Source of the DNA: Rosenbergiella collisarenosi
GTDB lineage: Bacteria; Pseudomonadota; Gammaproteobacteria; Enterobacterales; Enterobacteriaceae
Length of the DNA: 64,000 bases
Direction: 5' to 3'
NCBI RefSeq assembly: GCF_018494085.1
Contig: NZ_JABBFP010000007.1
Location: 105,623 to 169,622 of the forward strand
The notes beneath the pieces are model-generated. The model searched no databases. It was given only the letters and a program-made list of their open reading frames with translations, and was not told the DNA's origin. The position numbers were made by a program, and so were the translations under genes. Position 1 is the stretch's first letter; the number at the start of each line of letters is the position of its first letter. Of this stretch, positions 28,328-38,275 are shown piece by piece.

Positions 28328-29524
28328 CTATTTTTTTGCTAGTGATTGGGCGCAGGCCCAAGCAGAACTCCATGCCCATTGGAAGTTATAACCCCCTAGC
28401 CAACCGGTCACGTCAACCACCTCACCAATAAAGTAAAGTCCTGGTACTTCACGGGCTTCGAAGGTCTGCGATGAGAGATGTTGTGTATCAATGCCGCCCA
28501 ACGTGACTTCGGCCGTACGGTAACCTTCTGTGCCATTAGGGTAAATTTGCCAAGCGGTCAGCTGCTCAACAACCTGTTGCTGTTGGCGCGGCGTCAGCTG
28601 CTTAAGCGTTAATTCTGGAATTAACGTCAGTTCCACTAGGTTATCAACTAAGCGCTTGGGTAGTACACGAGCTAAGCTGTTCTTCAATGATAAATTAGGA
28701 TGTTCACGGCGTTGCGCGTCGATAAAATCGTTGAGATCAGTATCGGGGGATAGATTAATGGTAACGGCTTGCCCGGGGCGCCAATAACTCGAAATTTGTA
28801 ATACCGCAGGCCCAGAGAGACCACGATGAGTAAAGAGCATCGACTCCTTAAAGCGAGTTCCCTCTACCGCATCGATCGTGATTGGCACTGCAATTCCGGA
28901 GAGCTGTTGTAGCGTTTCAAGCAGAGGCTTGTGAAGAGTAAACGGGACTAATGCTGCACTCACAGGACGAACCGATAAACCGAATTGCTCCGCAACTTTA
29001 TAACCAAAAGGGGTTGCACCCAGACCTGGCATTGAGAGTCCACCGGAGGCGATGACAAGTTTGCGGGTACTTACATCCACTCCATTTAATTTGAGCAGAT
29101 ACTCACCCGTAACACTTTTCTGCAGATCGATAATTTCGCTACGTAGACGAATTGTGACCTTACCCAGCTCACACTCCGCAATGAGAAGATCCACAATCTG
29201 CTGCGCAGAGTCGTCACAAAATAGCTGGCCAAGCGTTTTCTCGTGCCAGTTAATCTTATATTTGTTAACTAGGTCGATAAAATCCCATTGCGTATAGCGA
29301 GCAAGTGCTGACTTACAGAAATGAGGATTCTGAGAGAGATAAGCCGCGGGTTCGATGTATAGATTAGTAAAATTGCAGCGTCCACCGCCAGACATCAGTA
29401 TCTTACGTCCAACTTTCTTACCATTATCCACGACTAAGACGCTCAACCCTAACTGCCCGGCCTGAGCCGCACAGAATAGCCCCGCAGCCCCTGCCCCAAC
29501 TACTACTACATCGAATTTTTCCAC
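28328..29524 (-). CDS. yhiN: FAD/NAD(P)-dependent oxidoreductase YhiN (HI0933 family)
   Basis: A 398-residue flavoprotein of the HI0933/YhiN family. The N-terminal Rossmann motif VVVGAGAAGLFCAAQ (about 6-20) binds FAD; MSGGGRCNFTN and, near the C-terminus, YFIGEVVDVTGWLGGYNFQW are family signatures. The reaction is not established. It is divergent from pitA, as in E. coli, with a 230-bp AT-rich spacer that should hold both promoters. It begins with ATG at 29522-29524 after a GGGGGATG stretch. Confidence 0.92.
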   Translation of the reverse strand: MEKFDVVVVGAGAAGLFCAAQAGQLGLSVLVVDNGKKVGRKILMSGGGRCNFTNLYIEPAAYLSQNPHFCKSALARYTQWDFIDLVNKYKINWHEKTLGQLFCDDSAQQIVDLLIAECELGKVTIRLRSEIIDLQKSVTGEYLLKLNGVDVSTRKLVIASGGLSMPGLGATPFGYKVAEQFGLSVRPVSAALVPFTLHKPLLETLQQLSGIAVPITIDAVEGTRFKESMLFTHRGLSGPAVLQISSYWRPGQAVTINLSPDTDLNDFIDAQRREHPNLSLKNSLARVLPKRLVDNLVELTLIPELTLKQLTPRQQQQVVEQLTAWQIYPNGTEGYRTAEVTLGGIDTQHLSSQTFEAREVPGLYFIGEVVDVTGWLGGYNFQWAWSSAWACAQSLAKK

Positions 29525-29754
29525 ATCATCCCCCGACTAAAAGTCCAGATTGTAGTGACCCAAGTCGCTGGTGGCTAGTCAGAAAAAAAAAAGTTAAACA
29601 ATAATTAAATAACTTACTCATTTTTATAGGAAAATCTCGAATCCCCCCTAGCTCGATGGTACGGAGAGGTAAAAAAGTTAGATATTTTACTTTCCTGTAA
29701 GGGCCTAACTCACTGATAATGCCTCGGGTATGTCCCTAAAAATGGCGCAACATT

Positions 29755-31242
29755 ATGTTCCATCTGTTTACCGGTCTTGATTTGAGTACCAGTCTATTCT
29801 TAGTCTTGGCGCTCCTATTTGTTCTGTTTTACGAAGCAATTAATGGCTTTCATGATACGGCAAATGCGGTTGCTACCGTTATTTACACCCGTGCCATGCG
29901 TGCACAACTCGCCGTGTTGATGGCGGGTTTATTTAATTTCCTCGGTGTATTACTCGGCGGCCTGAGTGTCGCTTATGCGATAGTGCATATACTGCCTACC
30001 GATCTACTTCTCAATGTTGGATCAGCCCATGGGCTGGCGATGATTTTCTCGATATTGCTTGCGGCGATTATCTGGAATTTGGGAACGTGGTATTTTGGCT
30101 TACCGGCCTCCAGTTCGCATACGTTAATCGGCGCCATTATTGGTATAGCCGTGACGAATGCATTGGTAACGGGCGGCTCACTGGTCGAAGCACTTAACCT
30201 CCCTAAAGTAATCAATATCTTTTTATCGCTTATTCTTTCGCCTATCGTCGGCATGGTTATCGCAGGCTTTTTGATCTTTTTACTCCGTAAGTACTGGAGT
30301 GGAACGAAGAAACGTCGCCGTAATCATATGACACCGGCCGAACGTGAAAAGAAAGACGGTAAGAAGAAACCGCCTTTTTGGACGCGTATCGCGCTAATCG
30401 TTTCGGCCATCGGCGTGAGCTATTCGCACGGTGCTAATGATGGTCAAAAAGGCATTGGTCTGGTGATGTTAGTCCTGATCGGCGTTGCTCCCGCCGGGTT
30501 CGTGGTGAATATGAATGCCTCAGGCTATGATATTACACGTACGCGAGACGCGGTGAATCACCTTGAGCAGTATTACCAGCAGCATAACCCGCAAGTCGCG
30601 ACACTTATCGCACCGCCAGCTGCTGCCAACGCTGCGATTGATCGTAACGAACCCTTCCACTGTAATAGTGAAAATGGGCTTGCCACCGTTCATCATGCAC
30701 AAGATTTATTAAATAATCTCTCGAGTTATGACCAATTGAGCGTAGAGAATCGCGCCCAAGTCCGCCGTCTACTCCTGTGTATGTCGGATACCACCGATAA
30801 GATTGCTAAGCTGCCAGCAACATCTTCAGACGATAAGCGTTTCTTAGGTAATTTAAAGGGCGATCTCAACGGTACTATTGAGTATGCGCCGATCTGGATT
30901 ATCTTGGCCGTCGCGCTTGCGTTGTCCTTAGGGACAATGGTGGGCTGGCGTCGTGTGGCGACGACCATCGGTGAAAAGATTGGCAAAAATGGTATGACTT
31001 ACGCACAAGGTATGTCAGCACAAATTACGGCTGCAGTATCGATAGGGCTTGCGAGTTATACCGGAATGCCGGTATCAACCACCCATATCCTGTCATCCTC
31101 TGTGGCAGGTACCATGATTGTTGATGGCGGCGGTGTTCAGTCTAAAACGATACGCAGTATTGCGTTAGCGTGGGTACTGACGTTACCTGTCTCCATTTTG
31201 CTTTCAGGTGCCTTGTACTGGATAGCATTACAGCTTCTCTAA
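29755..31242 (+). CDS. pitA: Low-affinity inorganic phosphate transporter
   Basis: PiT-family carrier importing metal-phosphate complexes with protons. The 495-residue protein (E. coli PitA 499) has the two family repeats: N-terminal [20 protein letters not shown] and [15 protein letters not shown], then [18 protein letters not shown] and [16 protein letters not shown] hydrophilic loop of about 160 residues lies between. It is monocistronic and keeps its place next to yhiN and uspA. In E. coli uspB would lie between pitA and uspA; here no such frame exists. Confidence 0.95.
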   Translation: MFHLFTGLDLSTSLFLVLALLFVLFYEAINGFHDTANAVATVIYTRAMRAQLAVLMAGLFNFLGVLLGGLSVAYAIVHILPTDLLLNVGSAHGLAMIFSILLAAIIWNLGTWYFGLPASSSHTLIGAIIGIAVTNALVTGGSLVEALNLPKVINIFLSLILSPIVGMVIAGFLIFLLRKYWSGTKKRRRNHMTPAEREKKDGKKKPPFWTRIALIVSAIGVSYSHGANDGQKGIGLVMLVLIGVAPAGFVVNMNASGYDITRTRDAVNHLEQYYQQHNPQVATLIAPPAAANAAIDRNEPFHCNSENGLATVHHAQDLLNNLSSYDQLSVENRAQVRRLLLCMSDTTDKIAKLPATSSDDKRFLGNLKGDLNGTIEYAPIWIILAVALALSLGTMVGWRRVATTIGEKIGKNGMTYAQGMSAQITAAVSIGLASYTGMPVSTTHILSSSVAGTMIVDGGGVQSKTIRSIALAWVLTLPVSILLSGALYWIALQLL

Positions 31243-31248
31243 AGACAA

Positions 31249-31277
31249 TAAGACACAGGTCATTGATCTGTGTCTTA
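31249..31277 (+). terminator. Terminator hairpin after pitA
   Basis: A perfect 10-bp stem (31249-31258 with 31268-31277) and 9-nt loop lie directly after the pitA stop. The following bases are pyrimidine-rich but not a pure T run, so it may be a weak or 3'-protecting terminator. Confidence 0.6.
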
Positions 31278-31449
31278 CTTTCCCCGCACATTCTCCCTCT
31301 TTCTTGCTAAGCCACACTATACTTCTATTAATTAATTATCGTGTTTCACCATGACAGTCCTTACGCATAAGGCTATGATTGGACTTCATAGAAACATCAA
31401 TACGAACGACCTTTGGTGTCGTGGCTATTGCGCTAACAAGGAGTTTACC

Positions 31450-31881
31450 ATGTCTTATCATCATGTTTTGGTGGCGGTCGATCTCTCACCAGAAAGCGAA
31501 GAGTTAGTCCAGAAAGCAGTGTCTCTGGCAAAACCTTATAATGCCAAAGTTTCTATTATCCATGTTGATGTCAACTACTCCGACCTTTATACCGGGCTTA
31601 TCGATGTCAATTTGGGAGATATGCAAAAGCGCATCTCGCAAGAGACCTCGCAGGCGTTGACGACACTCGCCAACCAAGCGGGTTACCCTTTTAGTGAGAT
31701 ATTAAGCGGGACAGGCGAGCTAGCTCAGGTGCTGATCGATGCGATAAATAAATATGATATCGATTTAGTCATTTGTGGCCATCATCAAGATTTTTGGAGT
31801 AAATTGATGTCTTCGGCACGTCAACTTATCAATAATGTCCACGTCGATATGCTTATCGTACCGTTTCGCGACGAAGAGTAA
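31450..31881 (+). CDS. uspA: Universal stress protein A
   Basis: Cytoplasmic stress-induced protein of 143 residues (E. coli UspA 144), beginning [20 protein letters not shown] and ending with [14 protein letters not shown]. It is a dimeric Rossmann-like protein that rises on growth arrest; this UspA class does not have the ATP-binding GXXGXXXXG motif. The start at 31450 has AAGGAG seven bases upstream; an upstream in-frame ATG at 31351 would add 33 unconserved residues. The 207-bp upstream gap should hold its promoter. In E. coli dtpB follows uspA; here rsmJ follows at once on the other strand. Confidence 0.95.
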   Translation: MSYHHVLVAVDLSPESEELVQKAVSLAKPYNAKVSIIHVDVNYSDLYTGLIDVNLGDMQKRISQETSQALTTLANQAGYPFSEILSGTGELAQVLIDAINKYDIDLVICGHHQDFWSKLMSSARQLINNVHVDMLIVPFRDEE

Positions 31882-31890
31882 TTAGTGAAC

Positions 31891-31923
31891 GCTTCCCGGT
31901 CGTATTAATACCGATCGGGAGCG
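31891..31923 (+). terminator. Imperfect hairpin after uspA
   Basis: An imperfect stem of about 11 bp with a bulge around GTATTAATAC lies in the short convergent gap between uspA and rsmJ. The T run is weak, so its role as terminator is tentative. Confidence 0.35.
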
Positions 31924-31927
31924 CTTA

Positions 31928-32689
31928 TTAAGGGTTTTCTGGATTGAGTGACGGATAGATATCGAACCGATGACTTTTCGTTACCACCGCTGCGCTGGTC
32001 TCCACGCCATCAAGTACGGGCGCATAGTCGGGACGTTTCACTACGATGCGCTTTTTAGCTAATTTTCTAGCTGGCTCCAGTAGAGCATCGGCGTCTTCAT
32101 CTGGCCCGACTAGCGACTGAAATATCCGCATCTCTTTTTTGACCAGCGCGCTTTTCTGGCGGTGTGGATACATGGGGTCAAGATAAACGACATCAGGTCT
32201 AGGTGTCAGAGTACTAAGTTGCTGCGCGCTCGCGCCGTAAATAAGCGTTAGGCGCTGTAGTAACCACTCACCAATCTCTGGATCTTGATACCCTCTGCGT
32301 AGCCCATCTTCCAGCAATGCCGCAACGACGGGATGCCGTTCAATCATCCTTACCCGACAGCCTAACGATGCTAAAACAAAAGCATCCCGGCCAAGTCCAG
32401 CCGTTGCATCCACCACGTCCGGGAGATAACTGCCCTTAATCCCCACCGCTTTGGCGACCGCTTCACCGCGACCACCGCCAAACTTACGTCGGTGAGCCAT
32501 CGCCCCAGAAACGAAATCGACAAATACGCCGCCTAGTTTAGGTTCGTCACGTTTACGTAATTCTAAATGTTCGGGCGTTAGTACTAGCGCTAATGGAGCA
32601 TTCTCGTCGTGCACTAATTCCCAGCGTTCAGCGATAGCATTTAGGGCGCCCGATTGGGCGCCCATTTCATCAAGTAAGTAAATGTTCAC
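31928..32689 (-). CDS. rsmJ: 16S rRNA (guanine1516-N2)-methyltransferase
   Basis: SAM-dependent methyltransferase that modifies G1516 of 16S rRNA (formerly YhiQ). The 253-residue protein matches E. coli RsmJ almost throughout, including the SAM-binding [20 protein letters not shown] and the catalytic-region [20 protein letters not shown]. It starts 4 bp after the prlC stop on the same strand, so the two form a prlC-rsmJ operon as in E. coli. Confidence 0.96.
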   Translation of the reverse strand: MNIYLLDEMGAQSGALNAIAERWELVHDENAPLALVLTPEHLELRKRDEPKLGGVFVDFVSGAMAHRRKFGGGRGEAVAKAVGIKGSYLPDVVDATAGLGRDAFVLASLGCRVRMIERHPVVAALLEDGLRRGYQDPEIGEWLLQRLTLIYGASAQQLSTLTPRPDVVYLDPMYPHRQKSALVKKEMRIFQSLVGPDEDADALLEPARKLAKKRIVVKRPDYAPVLDGVETSAAVVTKSHRFDIYPSLNPENP

Positions 32690-32693
32690 TTAC

Positions 32694-34736
32694 CTAGCCT
32701 TCTATTCCATACTGCTTCAGCATCGCATCGATCTGTGGCTCACGTCCGCGAAAGCGCTTGAAGAGTTCCATCGGAGCTTCAGACCCGCCGCGACTTAGGA
32801 CGTTATCTAAGAAGGACTGACCGGTCTCGCGATTAAAAATCCCTTCTTTTTCAAAACGCGACCATGCATCGGCGGCTAACACATCCGCCCAGAGGTAGCT
32901 GTAGTAACCTGCCGCGTAGCCACCAGCAAAAATATGACTGAAGGCATGTGGGAACCGTCCCCATGCTGGCGACGGCATGACGGCAACCTTCTGTTTCACG
33001 TCTTGTAATATTTCTAGTAGGCGAGCGCCTTTTTCCGGTTGATACTCCGCGTGTAAACGGAAATCAAAGAGACCGAACTCTAGCTGGCGCAGAATAAACA
33101 TTGCAGCATTATAGTTTTTTGCTGCCAACATTTTTTCAAGTAATGACTGAGGCAGTGGTTCACCTGTTTCATAATGGCCAGAGATAAAGGCTAATGCTTC
33201 AGGTTCCCAGCACCAGTTTTCCATGAATTGACTCGGTAACTCGACCGCATCCCAAGGCACACCGTTAATACCTGACACACCCGCGGTATCGATTTGAGTC
33301 AGCATATGGTGTAGACCATGGCCAAACTCATGGAACAAAGTAACGACTTCGTCATGAGTGAAAAGCGCTGGTTTATCCCCAATTGGGCGGTTGAAGTTAC
33401 AAGTAAGGTAGGCGACCGGTTTTTGTAGCGACCCGTCTGCTTTTTTCATCCGTCCAACACAATCATCCATCCACGCACCGCCACGCTTATTTTCACGCGC
33501 ATAGAGGTCGAGATAGAAGCTACCTACCAACTGATCTTTGCTATCAAATAGATCGAAGAACCGAACCTCTGGATGCCAAACATCGACATCATGACGTTCT
33601 GCCGCACGAAGACCATAGACACGGCGAATCACCTCGAATAAACCGCTTAGGGCACGGGCTTCCGGGAAATAAGGTCGCAGTTGTTCGTCACTGATAGTGT
33701 AGAGATGTTGCTTTTGTTTTTCGGCGTACCACGTGATATCCCAAGGCTGGAGATCGCTAACGCCATACTGTTGCTGAGCGAACTCACGTAATTGCGCAAG
33801 CTCTCGCTGGCCTTGTGGCTGAGCGCGTTCGGCGAGATCGTTAAGGAAGCCGATGACTTGATCCGTCGATTCGGCCATCTTAGTGGCCAGCGATTTCTCT
33901 GCAAATGAGCCGAAACCAAGTAATTGTGCGATTTCGTGGCGCAGTGCTAATTCTTCTTCAATCAGCGGGCCGTTATCCCATTTACCGGCATTCGGGCCTT
34001 GGTCTGAAGCACGAGTGCTGTAGGCGCGGTACATTTCTTCACGTAGCGCTTGGTTATCGCAATACGTCATGACTGGCAAATAGCTCGGAATATCCAGCGT
34101 CAGTAGCCACCCATCCTGTTCCTTCGCCTGCGCTTGGGCTTTCGCCGCGGCTAGGGCACTTTCTGGCATGCCCGCTAGGTCATTTTCATCAGTGATGAGC
34201 TTGCTCCAGCCCATCGTCGCATCGAGGACATTGTTACTATAAGCCGCACCGATTTCTGATAACCGCGCAGAGATTTCGCCATAGCGTTTTTGTTTCTCGC
34301 TCGGTAAGCCGATTCCAGAAAGCTCAAAGTCGCGTAGTGCGTTATCGACCGCTTTTTGCTCAGCGACTGACAAAGCGGCATAGTTAGGGCCATCCTTCAA
34401 ACTACGGTAGGCTTGATAAAGACCGGCATGTTGTCCCACCCAAGTCCCGTATTCAGAAAGTAGTGGTAATGCGCCTTCATAGGCTTCACGTAACTCGGGG
34501 CTGTTCTTAACCGAGTTGAGGTGGCTGACCGGCGAAAAAATACGCCCTAAGCGGTCGTCCGCTTCGGCCAACGGTTGGCAAAGGTTCTGCCACGTATAGG
34601 GGCCAGGTTGGGCGACGACTCGTTCCACCGTTGCTCGGCACTCGTCTAAGGCCGCCGTGACCGCAGGCACAACATGCTCGGGTTTTATTGCTGAGAAAGG
34701 AGGCAAGCCGAAAGGGGTGAGTAGTGGGTTTGTCAT
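32694..34736 (-). CDS. prlC: Oligopeptidase A
   Basis: Cytoplasmic M3-family zinc metallopeptidase that degrades short peptides, including cleaved signal peptides. The 680-residue length equals E. coli PrlC (OpdA). The zinc-binding motif HEFGHGLHH (HExxH) is present at roughly residues 470-478, with the downstream glutamate in the MENWCWEPEAL segment. The C-terminal HAFSHIFAGGYAAGYYSYLW is typical of the substrate-binding region. It is the first gene of the prlC-rsmJ pair, divergent from rlmJ with a 194-bp spacer. Confidence 0.96.
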   Translation of the reverse strand: MTNPLLTPFGLPPFSAIKPEHVVPAVTAALDECRATVERVVAQPGPYTWQNLCQPLAEADDRLGRIFSPVSHLNSVKNSPELREAYEGALPLLSEYGTWVGQHAGLYQAYRSLKDGPNYAALSVAEQKAVDNALRDFELSGIGLPSEKQKRYGEISARLSEIGAAYSNNVLDATMGWSKLITDENDLAGMPESALAAAKAQAQAKEQDGWLLTLDIPSYLPVMTYCDNQALREEMYRAYSTRASDQGPNAGKWDNGPLIEEELALRHEIAQLLGFGSFAEKSLATKMAESTDQVIGFLNDLAERAQPQGQRELAQLREFAQQQYGVSDLQPWDITWYAEKQKQHLYTISDEQLRPYFPEARALSGLFEVIRRVYGLRAAERHDVDVWHPEVRFFDLFDSKDQLVGSFYLDLYARENKRGGAWMDDCVGRMKKADGSLQKPVAYLTCNFNRPIGDKPALFTHDEVVTLFHEFGHGLHHMLTQIDTAGVSGINGVPWDAVELPSQFMENWCWEPEALAFISGHYETGEPLPQSLLEKMLAAKNYNAAMFILRQLEFGLFDFRLHAEYQPEKGARLLEILQDVKQKVAVMPSPAWGRFPHAFSHIFAGGYAAGYYSYLWADVLAADAWSRFEKEGIFNRETGQSFLDNVLSRGGSEAPMELFKRFRGREPQIDAMLKQYGIEG

Positions 34737-34930
34737 AGCACCATCCTATAGAAGTTTGAGTTAGACGCTGAGCGTATTTTTAAGATATGGGGACAGATAT
34801 ACAAATATCAATCGCTCTCCTGACTATCTCGCGTAATGCTACTGCCTGCGGATGCAATTTGTTATACTTACCCTTCATAGACAGCTATACCTGTCTCGTT
34901 TTTATATGTGTTTGCAATAAAGGACATCAC

Positions 34931-35773
34931 ATGCTGAGCTATCGCCACAGCTTCCACGCGGGTAACCATGCCGACGTTTTAAAGCACACTGTGCAAAGCC
35001 TTATTATTTCGGCGCTGAAGGAGAAAGATAAGCCTTTTCTCTACTTGGATACTCATGCAGGAGCTGGCCGTTATCTTCTTAATAGCGAGCACGCTGAACG
35101 GACAGGCGAATATACCGAAGGGATCGCCCGGATCTGGCAGCAGAGCAATATTCCTGCAGAATTGACGCCTTACTTACAAGCCGTCCGTGATTTGAATCCC
35201 TCTGGGCAACTTAAGTATTACCCAGGCTCTCCGCTGATTGCCCGCCATTTATTACGCGAGCAAGATCAGTTGCAGCTAACAGAGCTGCATCCTAGCGACT
35301 TCCCGCTATTACGCGGTGAATTCCAAAAAGATCAGCGCGCAGTGGTTTCGCGTAGCGATGGCTATCAGCAGCTAAAGGCTAAGCTTCCCCCTCCGTCTCG
35401 CCGCGGCCTGATCCTTATCGATCCTCCGTATGAGATTAAGACCGACTATCAAGCGGTCGTCCAAGGGATAGCAGAAGGCTATAAGCGCTTTTCTACCGGC
35501 GTCTATGCGTTGTGGTATCCAGTAGTATTACGCCAACAAATTAAACGTATGGTCGCCGATCTTAAAGACACCGGGATCCGTCGTATCCTGCAAATTGAAT
35601 TGGCGGTCAAACCAGACAGCGATCAACGTGGAATGACCGCTTCAGGGATGATTGTGATTAATCCGCCATGGAAGTTAGAGCAGCAGATGAAAGCGGTACT
35701 TCCTTGGCTGCATGAACAATTAGTCCCTCAGGGGATTGGTCATACCTCGGTTGAATGGATCGTTCCTGAATAA
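34931..35773 (+). CDS. rlmJ: 23S rRNA (adenine2030-N6)-methyltransferase
   Basis: SAM-dependent enzyme that methylates A2030 of 23S rRNA (formerly YhiR). From the ATG at 34931 the protein has 280 residues, as in E. coli; it starts MLSYRHSFHAGNHADVLKHT and has the catalytic LILIDPPYE (DPPY-type) motif near residue 160-170. AAGGA stands 6 bases before this start; a longer frame beginning at 34787 would add 48 unconserved residues rich in cysteine. E. coli has gor next; here an RNase Z gene is inserted in between. Confidence 0.95.
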   Translation: MLSYRHSFHAGNHADVLKHTVQSLIISALKEKDKPFLYLDTHAGAGRYLLNSEHAERTGEYTEGIARIWQQSNIPAELTPYLQAVRDLNPSGQLKYYPGSPLIARHLLREQDQLQLTELHPSDFPLLRGEFQKDQRAVVSRSDGYQQLKAKLPPPSRRGLILIDPPYEIKTDYQAVVQGIAEGYKRFSTGVYALWYPVVLRQQIKRMVADLKDTGIRRILQIELAVKPDSDQRGMTASGMIVINPPWKLEQQMKAVLPWLHEQLVPQGIGHTSVEWIVPE

Positions 35774-35782
35774 TGCACTCTG

Positions 35783-35805
35783 AGCGCTACTATCGATGTA
35801 GCGCT
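35783..35805 (+). terminator. Hairpin between rlmJ and rbn
   Basis: An 8-bp stem (AGCGCTAC at 35783-35790 with its complement at 35798-35805) and 7-nt loop lie in the 52-bp convergent gap. No T run follows on either strand, so terminator function is uncertain. Confidence 0.45.
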
Positions 35806-35825
35806 TAATCCCACACTCGCTAGGC

Positions 35826-36737
35826 CTAAATCTCTACGACCATGAAATCCTCTGCGAACTCGGTGTTCGTAAATACTGCGCGACACTCTGCCAAAAGACG
35901 CGGCATGTCATGATGGCGATAACGAGAGCTAAAGTGGGTCGCGATCAGTTTTTTTACCTGTGCGCGCTGTGCTATCTCTGCCGCCTGCGCGGTTGTGGAG
36001 TGCCCTCTTCCATTCGCTTTTTCCGCCATCGCGGCTTCCAAAGTCGCTTCATGAACCAGAATATCAGCGTCCTGAGCCAATAAGATGGCATTTTCGCAGG
36101 GTGCGGTATCGCCGAGGAGAGTCACGACCTTCCCTTTCTTACCCGGGCCCAAATAACGTTGAGCACTCAGCTCACGTCCGTCGGGTAGGCGAACATCTTT
36201 CCCTCTTTTAAGATGCTGTAACCAAACACCTGCCGGAATATCATCCGCTTTTAATAGGTCTTGGTCCAGCCTACCGGGGAGATCTTTCTGCTCAACCCGA
36301 TAGCCAAAACAGGTGATAGCATGGTCTAGAGGCTGAGCAATCACTCGGAACTCATCGTTTTCATCGACGATTCCAGGCTCCACTTCGACGATTGTAAGCG
36401 GGAAATCTACCCAAGATCCGCTGATTTGTAATGCCGTATCAATAAAGGTTTTTAGCCCTTTCGGACCATAAATGGTCAGCGGCGTAACGATACTACTCAT
36501 CGAACGACTCGTTAATAGGCCAGGTAGGCCGAAAATATGGTCACCATGAAGATGAGTGATAAAGATTTTTTCTAATCGCCCCGGCTTTAGTGCGGTACGC
36601 ATAAACTGATGCTGAGTTGCCTCTCCACAGTCGAATAGCCACGTCTCCCCCTTAGGTGAGAAGGTCAGTGCTATACTGGTGACATTGCGGTGTAGACTAG
36701 GTGCTCCTGCACAGGTTCCGAGAAAAGTTAGATGCAT
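35826..36737 (-). CDS. rbn: Ribonuclease BN / RNase Z
   Basis: Zinc-dependent nuclease of the metallo-beta-lactamase fold that trims tRNA 3' ends (ElaC/RNase Z, called RNase BN in E. coli). The 303-residue product starts MHLTFLGTCAGAPSLHRNVT, carries the zinc motif THLHGDHIFGLPG near residue 62-74, and later LLGDTAPCEN, HEAT and ATHFSSRY supplying further ligands. The start at 36735-36737 fits the family; the longer upstream frame is unconserved. In E. coli this gene (elaC) is far from gor; here it lies between rlmJ and gor on the opposite strand. Confidence 0.94.
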   Translation of the reverse strand: MHLTFLGTCAGAPSLHRNVTSIALTFSPKGETWLFDCGEATQHQFMRTALKPGRLEKIFITHLHGDHIFGLPGLLTSRSMSSIVTPLTIYGPKGLKTFIDTALQISGSWVDFPLTIVEVEPGIVDENDEFRVIAQPLDHAITCFGYRVEQKDLPGRLDQDLLKADDIPAGVWLQHLKRGKDVRLPDGRELSAQRYLGPGKKGKVVTLLGDTAPCENAILLAQDADILVHEATLEAAMAEKANGRGHSTTAQAAEIAQRAQVKKLIATHFSSRYRHHDMPRLLAECRAVFTNTEFAEDFMVVEI

Positions 36738-36877
36738 CACAGTGTCCGATTGAAGTTTATTTAATGATCTAAGCCTATTACAGCTATAGAAGCAAACTTT
36801 GCATAGTTTTTCCGCCACAGGTTACACTGTGCCGAGATACTTATTAACGACCGACTTCAACTGAGATGGAAGGAACG

Positions 36878-38230
36878 ATGACAAAACATTATGATTATCT
36901 CGCTATTGGTGGCGGGAGTGGTGGCATTGCCTCTATTAACCGCGCTGCGATGCATGGCAAAAAATGTGCCTTAGTTGAAGCGAAAGCGCTTGGCGGAACC
37001 TGTGTAAACGTGGGCTGCGTACCGAAGAAAGTCATGTGGCATGCAGCACAGATCGCTGAAGCTATTCATATGTACGGCCCTGATTATGGCTTCGATACCA
37101 CGGTAAATAAATTTGATTGGAAAACCCTGATCAAAAATCGCTCTGCATATATCGACCGTATTCACACTTCCTACGATAACGTGCTAGGAAAAAATAATGT
37201 CGACGTTATCAGAGGGTTTGCTACCTTTGTCGATGCCCATACCGTTGAAGTGGCTGGCGAAACCTATACTGCTGATCATATCCTGATCGCTACGGGTGGC
37301 CACCCAGTTTTACCAGAAATTCCAGGCGCTGAATATGGCATTAATTCGGATGGTTTCTTTGAGCTTGAAGAACTACCTGCGCGCGTTGCCGTTATCGGTG
37401 CGGGCTATATCGCCGTGGAAGTCGCCGGTGTGCTCAATTCCCTAGGAGCAGAAACCGACCTCTTCTTACGTAAGGATAAGCCGTTGCGTGGTTTCGATCC
37501 GCTGCTTTCTGATACGCTAGTAGAGGTAATGGAAAAAGAAGGGCCGCACCTACACAAGCAGTGCGAGGCTGAGCGTATCGAGAAAAATAGTGATGGTAGT
37601 TTAACGATCCATTTCACCAACGGACAACAACATAATACCGATTGCTTAATTTGGGCCATTGGGCGCGCGCCGTCGACGGATGCGATTAATCTGTCAGCAA
37701 CGGGTGTGGAGCTTAACGATAAAGGCTATATCAACGTCGATAAGTTCCAAAACACCTCTGTGCCAGGAATCTATGCAGTCGGCGATAATACGGGAGCGAT
37801 CGAGCTGACCCCTGTCGCTGTTGCTGCGGGTCGTCGTCTTTCTGAGCGTCTGTTTAACAATAAGCCTGACGAACATCTCGATTATTCAAACGTCGCTACG
37901 GTAGTCTTTAGCCATCCGCCGATCGGTACCGTCGGACTTAGCGAGCCGGATGCGCGCGAAAAATTCGGTGACGAGCAGGTTAAGGTATACACCTCGTCAT
38001 TCACCGCGATGTATACGGCGGTTACGCAATATCGTCAGCCTTGTCGTATGAAGCTAGTCTGCGTCGGCAAAGAAGAGAAAATTGTCGGTATCCATGGCAT
38101 TGGCTATGGAATGGACGAGATGTTGCAAGGGTTTGCCGTTGCCCTGAAGATGGGGGCAACGAAGAGCGACTTCGATAACACTGTCGCGATCCACCCTACC
38201 TCGGCAGAAGAATTTGTCACCATGCGCTGA
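36878..38230 (+). CDS. gor: Glutathione reductase
   Basis: NADPH-dependent flavoenzyme that regenerates reduced glutathione. The 450-residue protein (same as E. coli) has the FAD motif [12 protein letters not shown], the redox-active disulfide C42/C47 in [13 protein letters not shown], the NADPH motif [15 protein letters not shown], and the C-terminal active-site HPTSAEE. The ATG at 36878 has GGAAGGA at good spacing. It ends at a strong terminator. Confidence 0.97.
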   Translation: MTKHYDYLAIGGGSGGIASINRAAMHGKKCALVEAKALGGTCVNVGCVPKKVMWHAAQIAEAIHMYGPDYGFDTTVNKFDWKTLIKNRSAYIDRIHTSYDNVLGKNNVDVIRGFATFVDAHTVEVAGETYTADHILIATGGHPVLPEIPGAEYGINSDGFFELEELPARVAVIGAGYIAVEVAGVLNSLGAETDLFLRKDKPLRGFDPLLSDTLVEVMEKEGPHLHKQCEAERIEKNSDGSLTIHFTNGQQHNTDCLIWAIGRAPSTDAINLSATGVELNDKGYINVDKFQNTSVPGIYAVGDNTGAIELTPVAVAAGRRLSERLFNNKPDEHLDYSNVATVVFSHPPIGTVGLSEPDAREKFGDEQVKVYTSSFTAMYTAVTQYRQPCRMKLVCVGKEEKIVGIHGIGYGMDEMLQGFAVALKMGATKSDFDNTVAIHPTSAEEFVTMR

Positions 38231-38240
38231 TATACATACT

Positions 38241-38268
38241 AAAAAACCACCCGCGGGTGGTTTTTTTT
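38241..38268. terminator. Bidirectional terminator, gor / PepSY gene
   Basis: CCACC and GGTGG arms around a CGCG centre, flanked by six As on the left and eight Ts on the right. It can end gor rightwards and the PepSY-protein gene leftwards. Confidence 0.92.
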
Positions 38269-38275
38269 GGCCAAG

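Noticed and set aside
31351..31449. N-terminal extension of UspA by 33 residues
   Set aside because: The extension is unlike the family, has no ribosome site, and the ATG at 31450 has AAGGAG and the conserved start.
34787..34930. 48-residue N-terminal extension of RlmJ
   Set aside because: Cysteine-rich and unconserved; the ATG at 34931 has a ribosome site and matches the E. coli start.
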